This document shows, piece by piece, positions 1 to 6,685 of a stretch of 11,891 nucleotides of DNA. Numbering within the stretch: position 1 is the stretch's first letter; every line of letters starts with the position of its first letter. The DNA lies in NCBI GenBank assembly GCA_003559985.1, contig PWJP01000070.1, forward strand, positions 1-11,891, read 5' to 3'. The stretch comes from Saprospirales bacterium. Lineage in GTDB: Bacteria > Bacteroidota > Bacteroidia > Chitinophagales > Saprospiraceae. Both the position numbers and the translations under genes were made by a program. The notes under the pieces were generated by a model that saw only the letters and a program-made list of their open reading frames with translations, had not been told where the DNA came from and did not search any database.

Positions 1-2
1 AC

Positions 3-125
3 CTGGATTTTCGATATGAAGGCAATTTCTCGAAATACGGAGAGCACATCGAGTTTTTTGGCAATAAGTATGATTTTTCCGACAGCCCCTCCCGGATAAT
101 TGGTTCTGTGGGATTTGTATTTTGA
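3..125 (+). CDS. C-terminal fragment of a probable outer-membrane beta-barrel protein
   Basis: Only the last 40 codons are present; the reading frame is open from the window edge to a TGA at 123-125. The visible peptide alternates polar and hydrophobic or aromatic residues, as beta-strands do, and ends in GSVGFVF. A C-terminal aromatic residue with hydrophobic residues at alternating positions before it is the usual signal recognised by the BAM machinery in outer-membrane beta-barrels. This supports an outer-membrane barrel, but the family cannot be named from so little sequence. The gene is separated from bshC by 241 bp in which I see no clear terminator, promoter consensus or further gene, so nothing ties it to bshC functionally. 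The class assignment is inference from the strand pattern and the final residue. Confidence 0.6.
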   Translation: MDFRYEGNFSKYGEHIEFFGNKYDFSDSPSRIIGSVGFVF

Positions 126-366
126 GCAATACTCCTGACTTTAAGCAGATATAGTTAATGAGCTTGTGAATACTTCTTGTTTTTGATTCACCCTATCCTG
201 TAATCCCACCACTAGCCGCAACATTTGCCAATAAAATTCCGAAGTACCAGCTTTAAACAATTTGAATGGTGATACCTTACTTCTTTTTGGGTTGTGATAT
301 TGTCCGATTGCAGCCCGTTTTGCAGGCGATTATTATGGGACAGTATTCAAAAAATCAATTAAACAA

Positions 367-1971
367 ATGAAAGTAACTACCCTTCCGTTTTCGGAGGATA
401 TGCAATTTGGAGAAAAAGACCTGGCCTATATCAATGGAGATGAAAAACTTTCCGGCTTCGCCAAATACAGACAGGATGCCTCCGAATTTTCCAAAGTTAT
501 TGACGACAAGTCTAAAAGCTATGATAGCAATCACAGGAATTTGATTGTTAAGGCGCTGGAGAAACAGTACAGTGAATTGCCAGAAGACCCTGTGGCTAAA
601 ATACAGATCGAACGACTTGTGAATCCAAATACGTTTACTGTTGTAACCGCTCATCAACCCTGTCTTTTCACTGGTCCACTCTACGTGATATATAAGATAC
701 TAAGCGCCATAAATCTCTCAGAGCAACTTAATAAGCAGTATCCGAATAACCACATTGTCCCTGTTTTTGTCACAGGAGGTGAGGACCACGACCTGGAAGA
801 AATTAATCACGCACATATCTACGGTAAAAAGGTCGAGTGGAATCCCGGACAAATGGGTGCAGTTGGCAGGATGAAACTGGAAAATTCAGAAGAACTGGTG
901 GAGGCTGTAGAGAATTTTGCCGGAAAATCGCCTTTTGGCGAAGTGGCAGCTAAACTTGTAAGGGATTCCTTTGAAGGAAGTCGCGATTACGGTCATGCTT
1001 TTAGAAAACTTGTCGCCACCCTTTTCAAAGAGAGCGGACTTCTTATTTTTAGCATGGATGACACGGCTCTTAAGGCTGCTTTTTCCGATATTATCAAAGA
1101 TGATTTGCTCAATAACAGTTCGAGAAAACTGGTTTCGGAGACTCAGGATAAAATCAGGGAAGCTGGATTCCAGGAGCAAGCATATCCGCGTGTGGTCAAT
1201 TGTTTTTACCACAGTGCGGAGGGTAGGTTGAGAATAGAAAAGACAGAACAGGGAGGATTTCAACTCGTGGATAGTGGGAAAAACTTCAGTGAGGAGGAAA
1301 TGCTGCGTGAGTTGCAGGAAAATCCCGGAAAATTCAGCCCAAATGTGGTTTTAAGACCGCTCTATCAGGAGTTGTTGTTGCCGAATCTCGCCTATGTGGG
1401 AGGAGGTGGTGAGATTTCTTACTGGTTGGAAAGAGGTAGTCAGTTTGAGCATTACGGCATCAATTTCCCCATGCTGGTTAGACGGAATTCCGTATTTTGG
1501 TTTGATCACATTGCGTGTAAGAACCTCAACCAACTAGGTCTAAAGTTTTCAGCTATATTCTCTGACCCCGAAAAGCTAATCAAGGATTATCTGATCGACC
1601 ATGCTGGCGAGGAAATAACCCTAGCTGATGAAAAAAAGCGACTTGGTGCAATATTCAGAGCGGTGGAGGAAAAGGCGGTGCAGTTGGAGCGCAGTATTCT
1701 AAAAACAATACGGGCCGAAGAGGCCAAACACCTCAAGTCTATTGATCACCTGGAGCACAAACTGCTCAAAGCCAAAAAGCAGCAAATGGATGTCAAGGTA
1801 AACAAAATCCGCAAGACCCATGAAAAGTTATTCCCTGAGGGAAAACCACAGGAGCGATTTGACAACTTTTTAATGTACTACTTTAGATTGGGACCTGACT
1901 TTATTTCAAGCTTGAAAGCGCATCTGGATCCTTTGAAAAAAGAAGTGGTGATTATTCAGGAGGCCGATTGA
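367..1971 (+). CDS. bshC: BshC, putative cysteine-adding enzyme of bacillithiol synthesis
   Basis: This 534-residue protein matches BshC in length and motifs. BshC is assigned to the last step of bacillithiol synthesis in the cytoplasm, joining cysteine to glucosaminyl-malate. Visible family signatures are TAHQPCLFTGPLY (about 94-106), which lies in the nucleotide-binding Rossmann-like core, GEDHDLEEINH (about 138-148), and a glycine-rich stretch, YVGGGGEISYW, near the middle. Residues about 414-490 are rich in charged heptads and form the antiparallel coiled coil typical of the family, followed by a short C-terminal segment beginning near KLFPEGKPQERFDN. The ATG at 367 gives the expected N-terminus MKVTTLPF; no Shine-Dalgarno sequence or good TANNTTTG promoter is evident upstream. 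bshA and bshB are not in the window. Its last 16 bp overlap the 3' end of accD on the opposite strand. Confidence 0.95.
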   Translation: MKVTTLPFSEDMQFGEKDLAYINGDEKLSGFAKYRQDASEFSKVIDDKSKSYDSNHRNLIVKALEKQYSELPEDPVAKIQIERLVNPNTFTVVTAHQPCLFTGPLYVIYKILSAINLSEQLNKQYPNNHIVPVFVTGGEDHDLEEINHAHIYGKKVEWNPGQMGAVGRMKLENSEELVEAVENFAGKSPFGEVAAKLVRDSFEGSRDYGHAFRKLVATLFKESGLLIFSMDDTALKAAFSDIIKDDLLNNSSRKLVSETQDKIREAGFQEQAYPRVVNCFYHSAEGRLRIEKTEQGGFQLVDSGKNFSEEEMLRELQENPGKFSPNVVLRPLYQELLLPNLAYVGGGGEISYWLERGSQFEHYGINFPMLVRRNSVFWFDHIACKNLNQLGLKFSAIFSDPEKLIKDYLIDHAGEEITLADEKKRLGAIFRAVEEKAVQLERSILKTIRAEEAKHLKSIDHLEHKLLKAKKQQMDVKVNKIRKTHEKLFPEGKPQERFDNFLMYYFRLGPDFISSLKAHLDPLKKEVVIIQEAD

Positions 1972-2813
1972 ATGTTGAACATCTGCAGCAGATCAATCAG
2001 TCGTTCGCGCAAATCCTTGCGATCTACAATAAAATCTAAGAAGCCGTTGTCCAGGAGAAATTCAGAAGTTTGAAAGCCCTCGGGAAGGTCCTTTTTAATT
2101 GTTTCTTTAATCACTCTGGGGCCTGCAAAACCAATTAGGGCTTTGGGCTCTGCAAAGTTGACATCTCCGAGCATGGCGAAACTGGCTGTCACTCCTCCAG
2201 TGGTGGGATCTGTAAGCAGCGAAAAGTAAGGCAATCCGGCTTCAGATAAAAGTGTGAGCTTTGCGGAGGTTTTGGCCATTTGCATCAGTGAAAATGCAGA
2301 TTCCATCATGCGAGCTCCCCCGGACTTTGAAATTATCATCAAAGGCCTTCTGTGTTCAATGGCGTGATCGATACTTCTGGAAATTTTCTCACCAACCACC
2401 GATCCCATTGAACCCCCTATGAAAGAAAAATCCATGGCGGCAATAACCAATGGGTTCCCCCCAATTTCACCGTCTGCCACAGACATCGCATCCTTCAAAC
2501 GGGACTTTTTACGCGCGGCTTCAAGTCTTTTGTCGTAAGGCTTCAGGTCCTTAAAATCCAGAAAATCATAAGAGACCAGGTCTTCAAACAACAACTCAAA
2601 TTGCCCGTCGTCATACAACAGGTCAAAGTAATCATGAGAACCAATACGCACATGGTAATTACAGGCGGAGCACTTGTAGAAGTTCTCCCGCAATTCCTTT
2701 ATTGTGCTAAGATGACCGCAGGCCTTACATTTGTGCCAAAGTCCATCCGGTGTTTCCTTCTTGAACTTGGTAGCCGTTTGAATGCCGTCCTTAAGTCGTT
2801 TAAACCAACCCAT
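1956..2813 (-). CDS. accD: Acetyl-CoA carboxylase carboxyltransferase subunit beta
   Basis: AccD is the beta subunit of the carboxyltransferase. With AccA it moves the carboxyl group from biotin on AccB to acetyl-CoA, giving malonyl-CoA for fatty-acid synthesis in the cytoplasm. The 285-residue product has the usual bacterial length. A four-cysteine zinc ribbon is complete (C29, C32, C48, C51), and the crotonase-like core carries GGSMGSVVGEK (133-143), SGGARMMES (164-172) and DPTTGGVTAS, whose Gly206-Gly207 fits the oxyanion-hole position. The start MGWFKRLKDGI is typical of Bacteroidota AccD. It is transcribed alone here, divergently from yebC, with a candidate promoter near 2932-2939 that would leave a leader of about 110 nt. 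The stop codon lies inside the 3' end of bshC, giving a tail-to-tail overlap with no room for a separate terminator. Confidence 0.97.
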   Translation of the reverse strand: MGWFKRLKDGIQTATKFKKETPDGLWHKCKACGHLSTIKELRENFYKCSACNYHVRIGSHDYFDLLYDDGQFELLFEDLVSYDFLDFKDLKPYDKRLEAARKKSRLKDAMSVADGEIGGNPLVIAAMDFSFIGGSMGSVVGEKISRSIDHAIEHRRPLMIISKSGGARMMESAFSLMQMAKTSAKLTLLSEAGLPYFSLLTDPTTGGVTASFAMLGDVNFAEPKALIGFAGPRVIKETIKKDLPEGFQTSEFLLDNGFLDFIVDRKDLRERLIDLLQMFNIQSAS

Positions 2814-2931
2814 TCCCTATTCTTTTATTTAATACATACGCAAAACCAATATTCCAGACAAGGCAATAAATGAATTGTCTAATGAATTAATGATTTCGCG
2901 TGGTATCACGACGGACACACTCATGGGATGA

Positions 2932-2939
2932 CAAAAGTA
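2932..2939 (-). promoter_or_regulatory. Candidate -7 promoter element for accD
   Basis: Read on the minus strand the bases are TACTTTTG, a full match to the Bacteroidota -7 consensus TANNTTTG, and they face accD. A TTG that could serve as a -33 core lies 24 bp upstream, slightly further than usual. Transcription would start near 2925 and leave a leader of roughly 110 nt. The box is embedded in the left arm of a 9-bp inverted repeat, so a DNA-binding protein at the repeat could block it. Confidence 0.45.
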
Positions 2940-2959
2940 CGAAAGTTAGCCGTACTTTT
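2933..2959. repeat. Perfect 9-bp inverted repeat, possible operator at the accD promoter
   Basis: AAAAGTACG (2933-2941) and CGTACTTTT (2951-2959) are exact reverse complements separated by 9 nt. The left arm overlaps the accD-facing -7 box. There is a run of only five T after the right arm and no gene ends here, so it is not a convincing terminator. The centre-to-centre spacing of 18 bp, under two helical turns, suits binding of a dimeric regulator. No regulator is encoded nearby, so its identity is unknown. Confidence 0.5.
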
Positions 2960-3130
2960 TCTGCAAGGATTTACATGCTAAAATATTGAAATATGTAAAA
3001 AATTGATATATGGTGAAATGAATTATTAGAGAGTCAAATATTTTTTTTCACCGGAACAAAACCACTTTAAATTATCATTCACTACTAGAAAGCCGGTGCG
3101 ACTCCATGATGCATTTATGGCTTAAAGTCG

Positions 3131-3138
3131 TACCTTTG
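3131..3138 (+). promoter_or_regulatory. Candidate -7 promoter element for yebC
   Basis: TACCTTTG is an exact match to the TANNTTTG consensus, 28 bp before the yebC start codon. It would give a start site near 3143 and a short leader of about 20-25 nt. No TTTG is present at the standard -33 spacing, so the match rests on the -7 box and its position. Confidence 0.6.
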
Positions 3139-3166
3139 ACCTGAATAAAATATTAAACTTACAAAC

Positions 3167-3922
3167 ATGGCAGGACATAATAAATGGTCTAAGATCAAGA
3201 GAAAAAAGGGAGCGTTGGACGCGAAAAGATCAGCAATTTTTTCCAGAATTATCAAAGAGATCAACATCGCGGTCAAAGAGGGCGGAAACGACGACCCTGA
3301 TTTTAACCCCCGACTGAGGTTGGCGCTTGCCAATGCGAAGGGTGCGAATATGCCAAAGGACAACATAGAACGCGCTATAAAAAAGGCGGTTGACAGTTCC
3401 GGTGAAGCTATTATGCAGCCCACTTATGAGGGATATGCCCCCGGAGGTATTGCTGTTTTTGTTGAATGCGCAACGGACAATATCAATAGAACGGTAGCAG
3501 CAGTGAGGGCTGTATTCAATAAAAAGGGTGGCAATCTGGCTACTTCAGGCTCTGTGGATTATCTCTTTGAACGGAAAGGCATATTCGTGCTCAAGTTGGA
3601 AGACATTGAGGATATGGAAACCCTGGAACTGGAACTCATTGACGGAGGTGCCGAGGACATTGAGGTGGACAAAGAGTCGGGGGAAGTCAGTGTAACGGTT
3701 GACTTTGAGGATTTTGGTAATATGCAGAAAAAGCTGGAGGAACTCCAACTGGAACCCAAAAGCGCTAACCTTGAGCGGATTCCCATGAATACGATGAATC
3801 TGTCTGTGGATGATTCAAAAAAAGCGCTCGATCTGATTGAGGCACTGGATGAAGTGGAAGATGTACAAAATATTTTCCACAATCTGGAAATGACTGAAGA
3901 ACTTGAAGCCGCTCTCAGTTAA
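3167..3922 (+). CDS. yebC: YebC/TACO1 family protein
   Basis: The 251-residue product begins MAGHNKWSKIKRKKGALDAKR, the hallmark N-terminus of the YebC/PmpR/TACO1 family, and keeps family features such as the ANMPKDNIERAIKKA helix (about 62-76), YEGYAPGG and the conserved stretch near FNKKGGNLATSGSVDYLF. Length is normal (about 240-250 residues). The family has long been labelled a transcriptional regulator, but its mitochondrial relative TACO1 and some bacterial members act on the ribosome to assist translation; which role applies here cannot be read from the sequence. The C-terminal third is very acidic. The start ATG lies 28 bp after a perfect -7 promoter box. dnaG follows on the same strand after 141 bp, so read-through is possible, but the intervening hairpin is oriented to stop minus-strand transcription. 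Confidence 0.95.
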   Translation: MAGHNKWSKIKRKKGALDAKRSAIFSRIIKEINIAVKEGGNDDPDFNPRLRLALANAKGANMPKDNIERAIKKAVDSSGEAIMQPTYEGYAPGGIAVFVECATDNINRTVAAVRAVFNKKGGNLATSGSVDYLFERKGIFVLKLEDIEDMETLELELIDGGAEDIEVDKESGEVSVTVDFEDFGNMQKKLEELQLEPKSANLERIPMNTMNLSVDDSKKALDLIEALDEVEDVQNIFHNLEMTEELEAALS

Positions 3923-3926
3923 GGGC

Positions 3927-3961
3927 AAAAAAAAACCTCGTTGCCGAAGATGACAACGAGG
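3927..3961 (-). terminator. Intrinsic terminator on the minus strand
   Basis: Read on the minus strand, CCTCGTTG and CAACGAGG form a perfect 8-bp stem, the loop can close further as a C(UUCG)G tetraloop with a 4-nt bulge, and nine U follow directly. On the plus strand the same hairpin is preceded by A9 and followed by CCGAACAC with no U-tract, so it does not look like a terminator for yebC. It ends minus-strand transcription 4 bp beyond the yebC stop codon, shielding yebC from antisense transcription. Confidence 0.75.
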
Positions 3962-3992
3962 CCGAACACACTATGAGAACACCCTAAATCTT

Positions 3993-4011
3993 TAACATAA
4001 CTGTTATGTTA
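3993..4011. repeat. 19-bp perfect palindrome TAACATAACTGTTATGTTA
   Basis: Nine-bp arms are exact reverse complements around a single central T (4002). In RNA from the minus strand it would form a short stem-loop near the 5' end of the candidate small RNA. As DNA its tight symmetry is also what a homodimeric regulator would bind. It lies 12 bp inside the minus-strand -7 box and 52 bp before the dnaG ATG. Confidence 0.6.
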
Positions 4012-4022
4012 TGCTTGTGATA

Positions 4023-4055
4023 CAAAGGTAAAACCTACATCATCAATCCACCAAA
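4023..4055 (-). promoter_or_regulatory. Bacteroidota-type promoter reading away from dnaG
   Basis: On the minus strand the -33 box TTTG (4052-4055) and -7 box TACCTTTG (4023-4030) are separated by 21 bp. Both match the consensus exactly and the spacing is normal, making this the best promoter match in the window. It points away from dnaG towards yebC; with the terminator at 3927-3961 it defines a short transcription unit. Confidence 0.65.
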
Positions 4056-4063
4056 TATTTTTG

Positions 4064-6025
4064 ATGATTTCTTCAAAAAATGTTGAAAAAATATACGATA
4101 TCCTTGATATTGAGGATATTATAAGTGATTTTGTCACCCTAAAAAAGCGTGGATCCAACCTGATAGGCCTATGTCCCTTTCACGATGAGAAGACTCCTTC
4201 CTTTTCGGTGAGCCCCTCCAAGGGGATTTTTAAATGTTTTGGATGTGGTAAAGGTGGCAATGCCATTCACTTTTTGATGGAACACGAGAACTTTACTTAC
4301 CCCGAAGCGCTGAAATACGTAGCTGCCAGATACAACATCCACATCGAAGAAGAGATCCAAAGTGAAGAGCAGCAAGAGGAAGAAAAAGAGCGTCAAAGCC
4401 TTTATATCGTTAGCGAGTTTGCTAAACGGTTTTTTTCTGAGCAAATGTTCGATACCGGTGAAGGTCAATCTGTGGGCCTGGATTACTTTAAAAATCGTGG
4501 CTACAATAAAGAAATTATTGAAAAATTTGACCTGGGGTATGCTCCCAGATCCGGAAGCGGATTAAAGCGTGCAGCACTGCGGGCGGGTCACGAAGCTGAG
4601 CGACTTAAAAAGTTGGGACTGCTCAACAGCCGGGAATCTGATTTTTTTCGTGGAAGGGTCATGTTCACCATTCACAATCTCAGTGGCAAGGCAGTTGGTT
4701 TTGCCGGGAGGATATTGGGTGTTGACAAAAAGTCTCCGAAGTACATAAACTCTCCCGAGTCAGATATCTACAACAAAAGCCGGATTCTTTACGGAATATA
4801 CCAGGCCCGTAAAGCCATGCGGAGGGATGAAAAGTGCTATCTGGTTGAGGGATACACAGATGTGATAAGCATGCATCAGGCCGGCATTGAAAACACAGTG
4901 GCCGTTTCCGGTACCAGTCTTACTCCTGGCCAGATTGCTCTTATCAAGCGATTTGCCAGTCACGTCACCCTCATCTTCGATGGTGATACCGCTGGAATTA
5001 AAGCAGCCAATCGCTCTGTGGACCTTCTTTTAGAGCAAGAGGTAAATGCTCACATTGTTTTGCTGGAAGAAGGTGAAGATCCGGATTCAGCCGTAAAGTC
5101 CCTCGGTAAGGAGGATTTTCTGACCTATGTGGATGAAAAAGCCATGGATTTCCTGGATTTTAAAATTCAATCCACCCCCGGCGCACAATCTGATGACCCT
5201 TTTCAGCGCACAAAAGCTGTTCGGGAAATAGTAGGGTCTCTCGGTCTGATCCGGGACCAAATGAACAGAAGCTACTACATTCGCAAAACCGCCGACATAT
5301 TCAAGCTGGACGAATCCATAGTGGTCAGTGAGGTAAATAAGGTCATAAAGGATAAGGTCTGGAAAGAAAAAGGACGACAGCAGCGACAAGCCAGGAGAGA
5401 GAATCGAAAAGCTCAGGAAGCGGATACATCCTCGCCGTCAAAACCCGGCATTGATGAAGCCACCTCGCCCAGGGATAGTGTGGTCCAAAAGGACTATCAC
5501 CAGGAACTCGCTCTGGTAGAGCTGTTGTTGCGCTACGGCAATGAGCTAATGGAAGACCACTCCCCTGTCCACGAGTTTGTATTTTCAAACCTGGAGGATG
5601 TGTATGAAGAGTTGAGCGATCCGCTGGTTTTAAAGGTTCTGAACCACATGAGGGAATCTATTGCTGAAATGGGTAAGATTGATATGAAGGGCCTGGTCGC
5701 CCATCCGTCTAAAGAGGTTGGGCAACTGGTTGTCAATCTCCTTACAGATGAATACACTTACAGTGAAAATTGGGAGGAGCGCTGGAATATTGTCCTCCAA
5801 AACCAACCCCCACCAGAGGAAAATTTTGCAAAAGAAGCCGAAGAAGTGGTGATTTCTCTCAAACTCAGAAAAGTTCGCTCTGTGATTCAGCGTCAGGCTG
5901 CAGAGATAAAAGCAGTTCAACAAGAGAAGCCAAATGAAGTCAATGACATGTTGGAGATATACCTGGAATTAAAGGAGCTTGAAAAGGCGCTGGCGAGCCA
6001 ACTCCGCACCATCGTTTACGGTTGA
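4064..6025 (+). CDS. dnaG: DNA primase DnaG
   Basis: DnaG makes the RNA primers for chromosome replication and works with the replicative helicase DnaB. From the ATG at 4064 the product is 653 residues, usual for Bacteroidota though longer than in Escherichia coli. An N-terminal CHC2 zinc finger is complete (C37, H40, C58, C61) within LCPFHDEKTPSF and KCFGCGKGGN. The catalytic core follows, including the RGR-type segment FFRGRVMFTI and the TOPRIM fold with the acidic residue E262 in VEGYTDV and D306/D308 in FDGDTAG. A charged, low-complexity linker (about 425-475) precedes a weakly conserved helical C-terminal domain that should contact DnaB. I chose ATG 4064 rather than the TTG directly before it because MISSKNVEKI is the normal family start. 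The stop codon abuts the lspA stop on the other strand with no spacing. Confidence 0.97.
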   Translation: MISSKNVEKIYDILDIEDIISDFVTLKKRGSNLIGLCPFHDEKTPSFSVSPSKGIFKCFGCGKGGNAIHFLMEHENFTYPEALKYVAARYNIHIEEEIQSEEQQEEEKERQSLYIVSEFAKRFFSEQMFDTGEGQSVGLDYFKNRGYNKEIIEKFDLGYAPRSGSGLKRAALRAGHEAERLKKLGLLNSRESDFFRGRVMFTIHNLSGKAVGFAGRILGVDKKSPKYINSPESDIYNKSRILYGIYQARKAMRRDEKCYLVEGYTDVISMHQAGIENTVAVSGTSLTPGQIALIKRFASHVTLIFDGDTAGIKAANRSVDLLLEQEVNAHIVLLEEGEDPDSAVKSLGKEDFLTYVDEKAMDFLDFKIQSTPGAQSDDPFQRTKAVREIVGSLGLIRDQMNRSYYIRKTADIFKLDESIVVSEVNKVIKDKVWKEKGRQQRQARRENRKAQEADTSSPSKPGIDEATSPRDSVVQKDYHQELALVELLLRYGNELMEDHSPVHEFVFSNLEDVYEELSDPLVLKVLNHMRESIAEMGKIDMKGLVAHPSKEVGQLVVNLLTDEYTYSENWEERWNIVLQNQPPPEENFAKEAEEVVISLKLRKVRSVIQRQAAEIKAVQQEKPNEVNDMLEIYLELKELEKALASQLRTIVYG

Positions 6026-6676
6026 TTATTCCCCTTTGTGACCGCCAAAAAGGTACCTTCTTCCGACTATCAGCAGTCCGGCAATTCCCGTAAGTACATA
6101 AATGTCAGCCAGGTTGAAAACAGGTTCAAAGAGTTTTAACTCCCTTCCTCCCATCCACAAAAACCAATCCGGCCATTGTGTATCAACCAGTGGAAAATAC
6201 AACATATCCACTACCCTTCCCTGAAACAATGGAGCGTATCCTCCATCCTCCGGCCACCACTCTGCTAGTCCGCCGTGGAATGGACTGACTGAAAACAGGA
6301 CTCCGTAAAAAACGCTGTCCAGGGTATTTCCAATGGCGCCTGCAAGCAGTATTCCTAGAAAAACAAGAAGAGCAAACGGGGCGCGGATTTTTGAGAAATA
6401 CCTTATAGTGAACACCACAAATACAACAGCTAATACCCGGATAATAGCCAGGAAGGTTTGGCCCCACTCATCCCCGATTAACCACCCAAAAGCCATGCCT
6501 TTGTTTTCCGCAAATCGAAGTTTTGCCCAATCCAGCCCCAAAATCGGCATTTCTTCTCCCAGTTGAAAATTCAGCTTCACCCAAATTTTCAGAGTTTGAT
6601 CTGAAAGTACAAGTAACAGAACCAAAACGACAAGCGCTCTCCACCGGAATTGCGGGGTAACTTTTTCACTCATCAA
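6026..6676 (-). CDS. lspA: Lipoprotein signal peptidase (signal peptidase II)
   Basis: LspA is the inner-membrane aspartyl protease that removes signal peptides from prolipoproteins after lipid attachment. The 216-residue product has four hydrophobic segments (about 13-25, 73-91, 99-117 and 192-206). The conserved motifs are SDQTLKIWV near the N-terminus, NKGMAFG (58-64), GAIGNTLD (113-120), VVDMLYF with catalytic D157, and FNLAD with catalytic D191. Between D120 and D157 there is an extra loop of about 28 residues compared with the Escherichia coli enzyme, rich in Trp, Gly and Pro; such an insertion is common in Bacteroidota. The Arg that usually follows the GNxxD aspartate is Ser121. The start codon lies 9 bp after the stop of a secreted haem-c protein gene, so the two are probably co-transcribed. 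Confidence 0.95.
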   Translation of the reverse strand: MMSEKVTPQFRWRALVVLVLLLVLSDQTLKIWVKLNFQLGEEMPILGLDWAKLRFAENKGMAFGWLIGDEWGQTFLAIIRVLAVVFVVFTIRYFSKIRAPFALLVFLGILLAGAIGNTLDSVFYGVLFSVSPFHGGLAEWWPEDGGYAPLFQGRVVDMLYFPLVDTQWPDWFLWMGGRELKLFEPVFNLADIYVLTGIAGLLIVGRRYLFGGHKGE

Positions 6677-6685
6677 GCTGTGGGA

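Larger units (their letters stand above)
2814..3166. other. 353-bp divergent spacer between accD and yebC
   Basis: No credible reading frame or RNA gene is visible. The spacer is AT-rich and carries a -7-like box facing accD (2932-2939) inside a perfect 9-bp inverted repeat (2933-2959), a weaker inverted repeat AGACAA/TTGTCT (2856-2861 and 2875-2880) in the presumed accD leader, and a small CGTG-GTAT-CACG hairpin near 2899-2910. It also carries a pair of nested complementary arms, GAGTC/GACTC and CACCGG/CCGGTG, between 3031 and 3104, and a perfect TANNTTTG box facing yebC (3131-3138). The bases from about 2970 to 3030 are plain AT-rich DNA with no further structure that I can see. Confidence 0.7.
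3927..4018 (-). ncRNA. Candidate small RNA transcribed antisense to the yebC-dnaG spacer
   Basis: On the minus strand the spacer contains a TTTG-N21-TACCTTTG promoter (4023-4055), then about 90 transcribed bases, then an 8-bp GC-containing hairpin followed by nine U. The predicted RNA begins near 4018 (position uncertain by a few bases). It has a palindromic stem (3993-4011) near its 5' end, a single-stranded middle (roughly 3964-3990) and the terminator hairpin at its 3' end. The only ATG-led frame inside it is four codons long, so it is unlikely to be coding. If yebC and dnaG are co-transcribed, it would be antisense to that mRNA and sits just upstream of the dnaG start. I do not recognise it as a named family; the Bacteroidota 6S-Flavo RNA model is one obvious comparison, but the shape visible here is two hairpins rather than one long rod. 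Confidence 0.5.

Noticed and set aside
3091..3105. AGCCGGTGCGACTCC resembles the CCGGTGCGAATCC stretch of cobalamin riboswitches and a tRNA T-arm.
   Set aside because: The other conserved parts of a cobalamin riboswitch are missing downstream, no acceptor, D or anticodon arms can be drawn around it, and it lies upstream of the likely transcription start.
3927..3961. Hairpin after yebC taken as the yebC terminator.
   Set aside because: On the plus strand the A-tract precedes the stem and no U-tract follows; only the minus strand has the hairpin-then-U order.
3981..3995. A mini reading frame (Met-Leu-Lys-Ile, then stop) on the minus strand inside the candidate small RNA, as a leader peptide.
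   Set aside because: Four codons with no biased residue run and no downstream gene to attenuate; coding function is not supported.
4061..4063. TTG directly before ATG as the dnaG start.
   Set aside because: The family normally begins MIS..., which the ATG at 4064 gives.
5343..5588. 81-residue minus-strand frame within dnaG covering the linker region.
   Set aside because: It mirrors the charged linker of DnaG, has no family features and no promoter.
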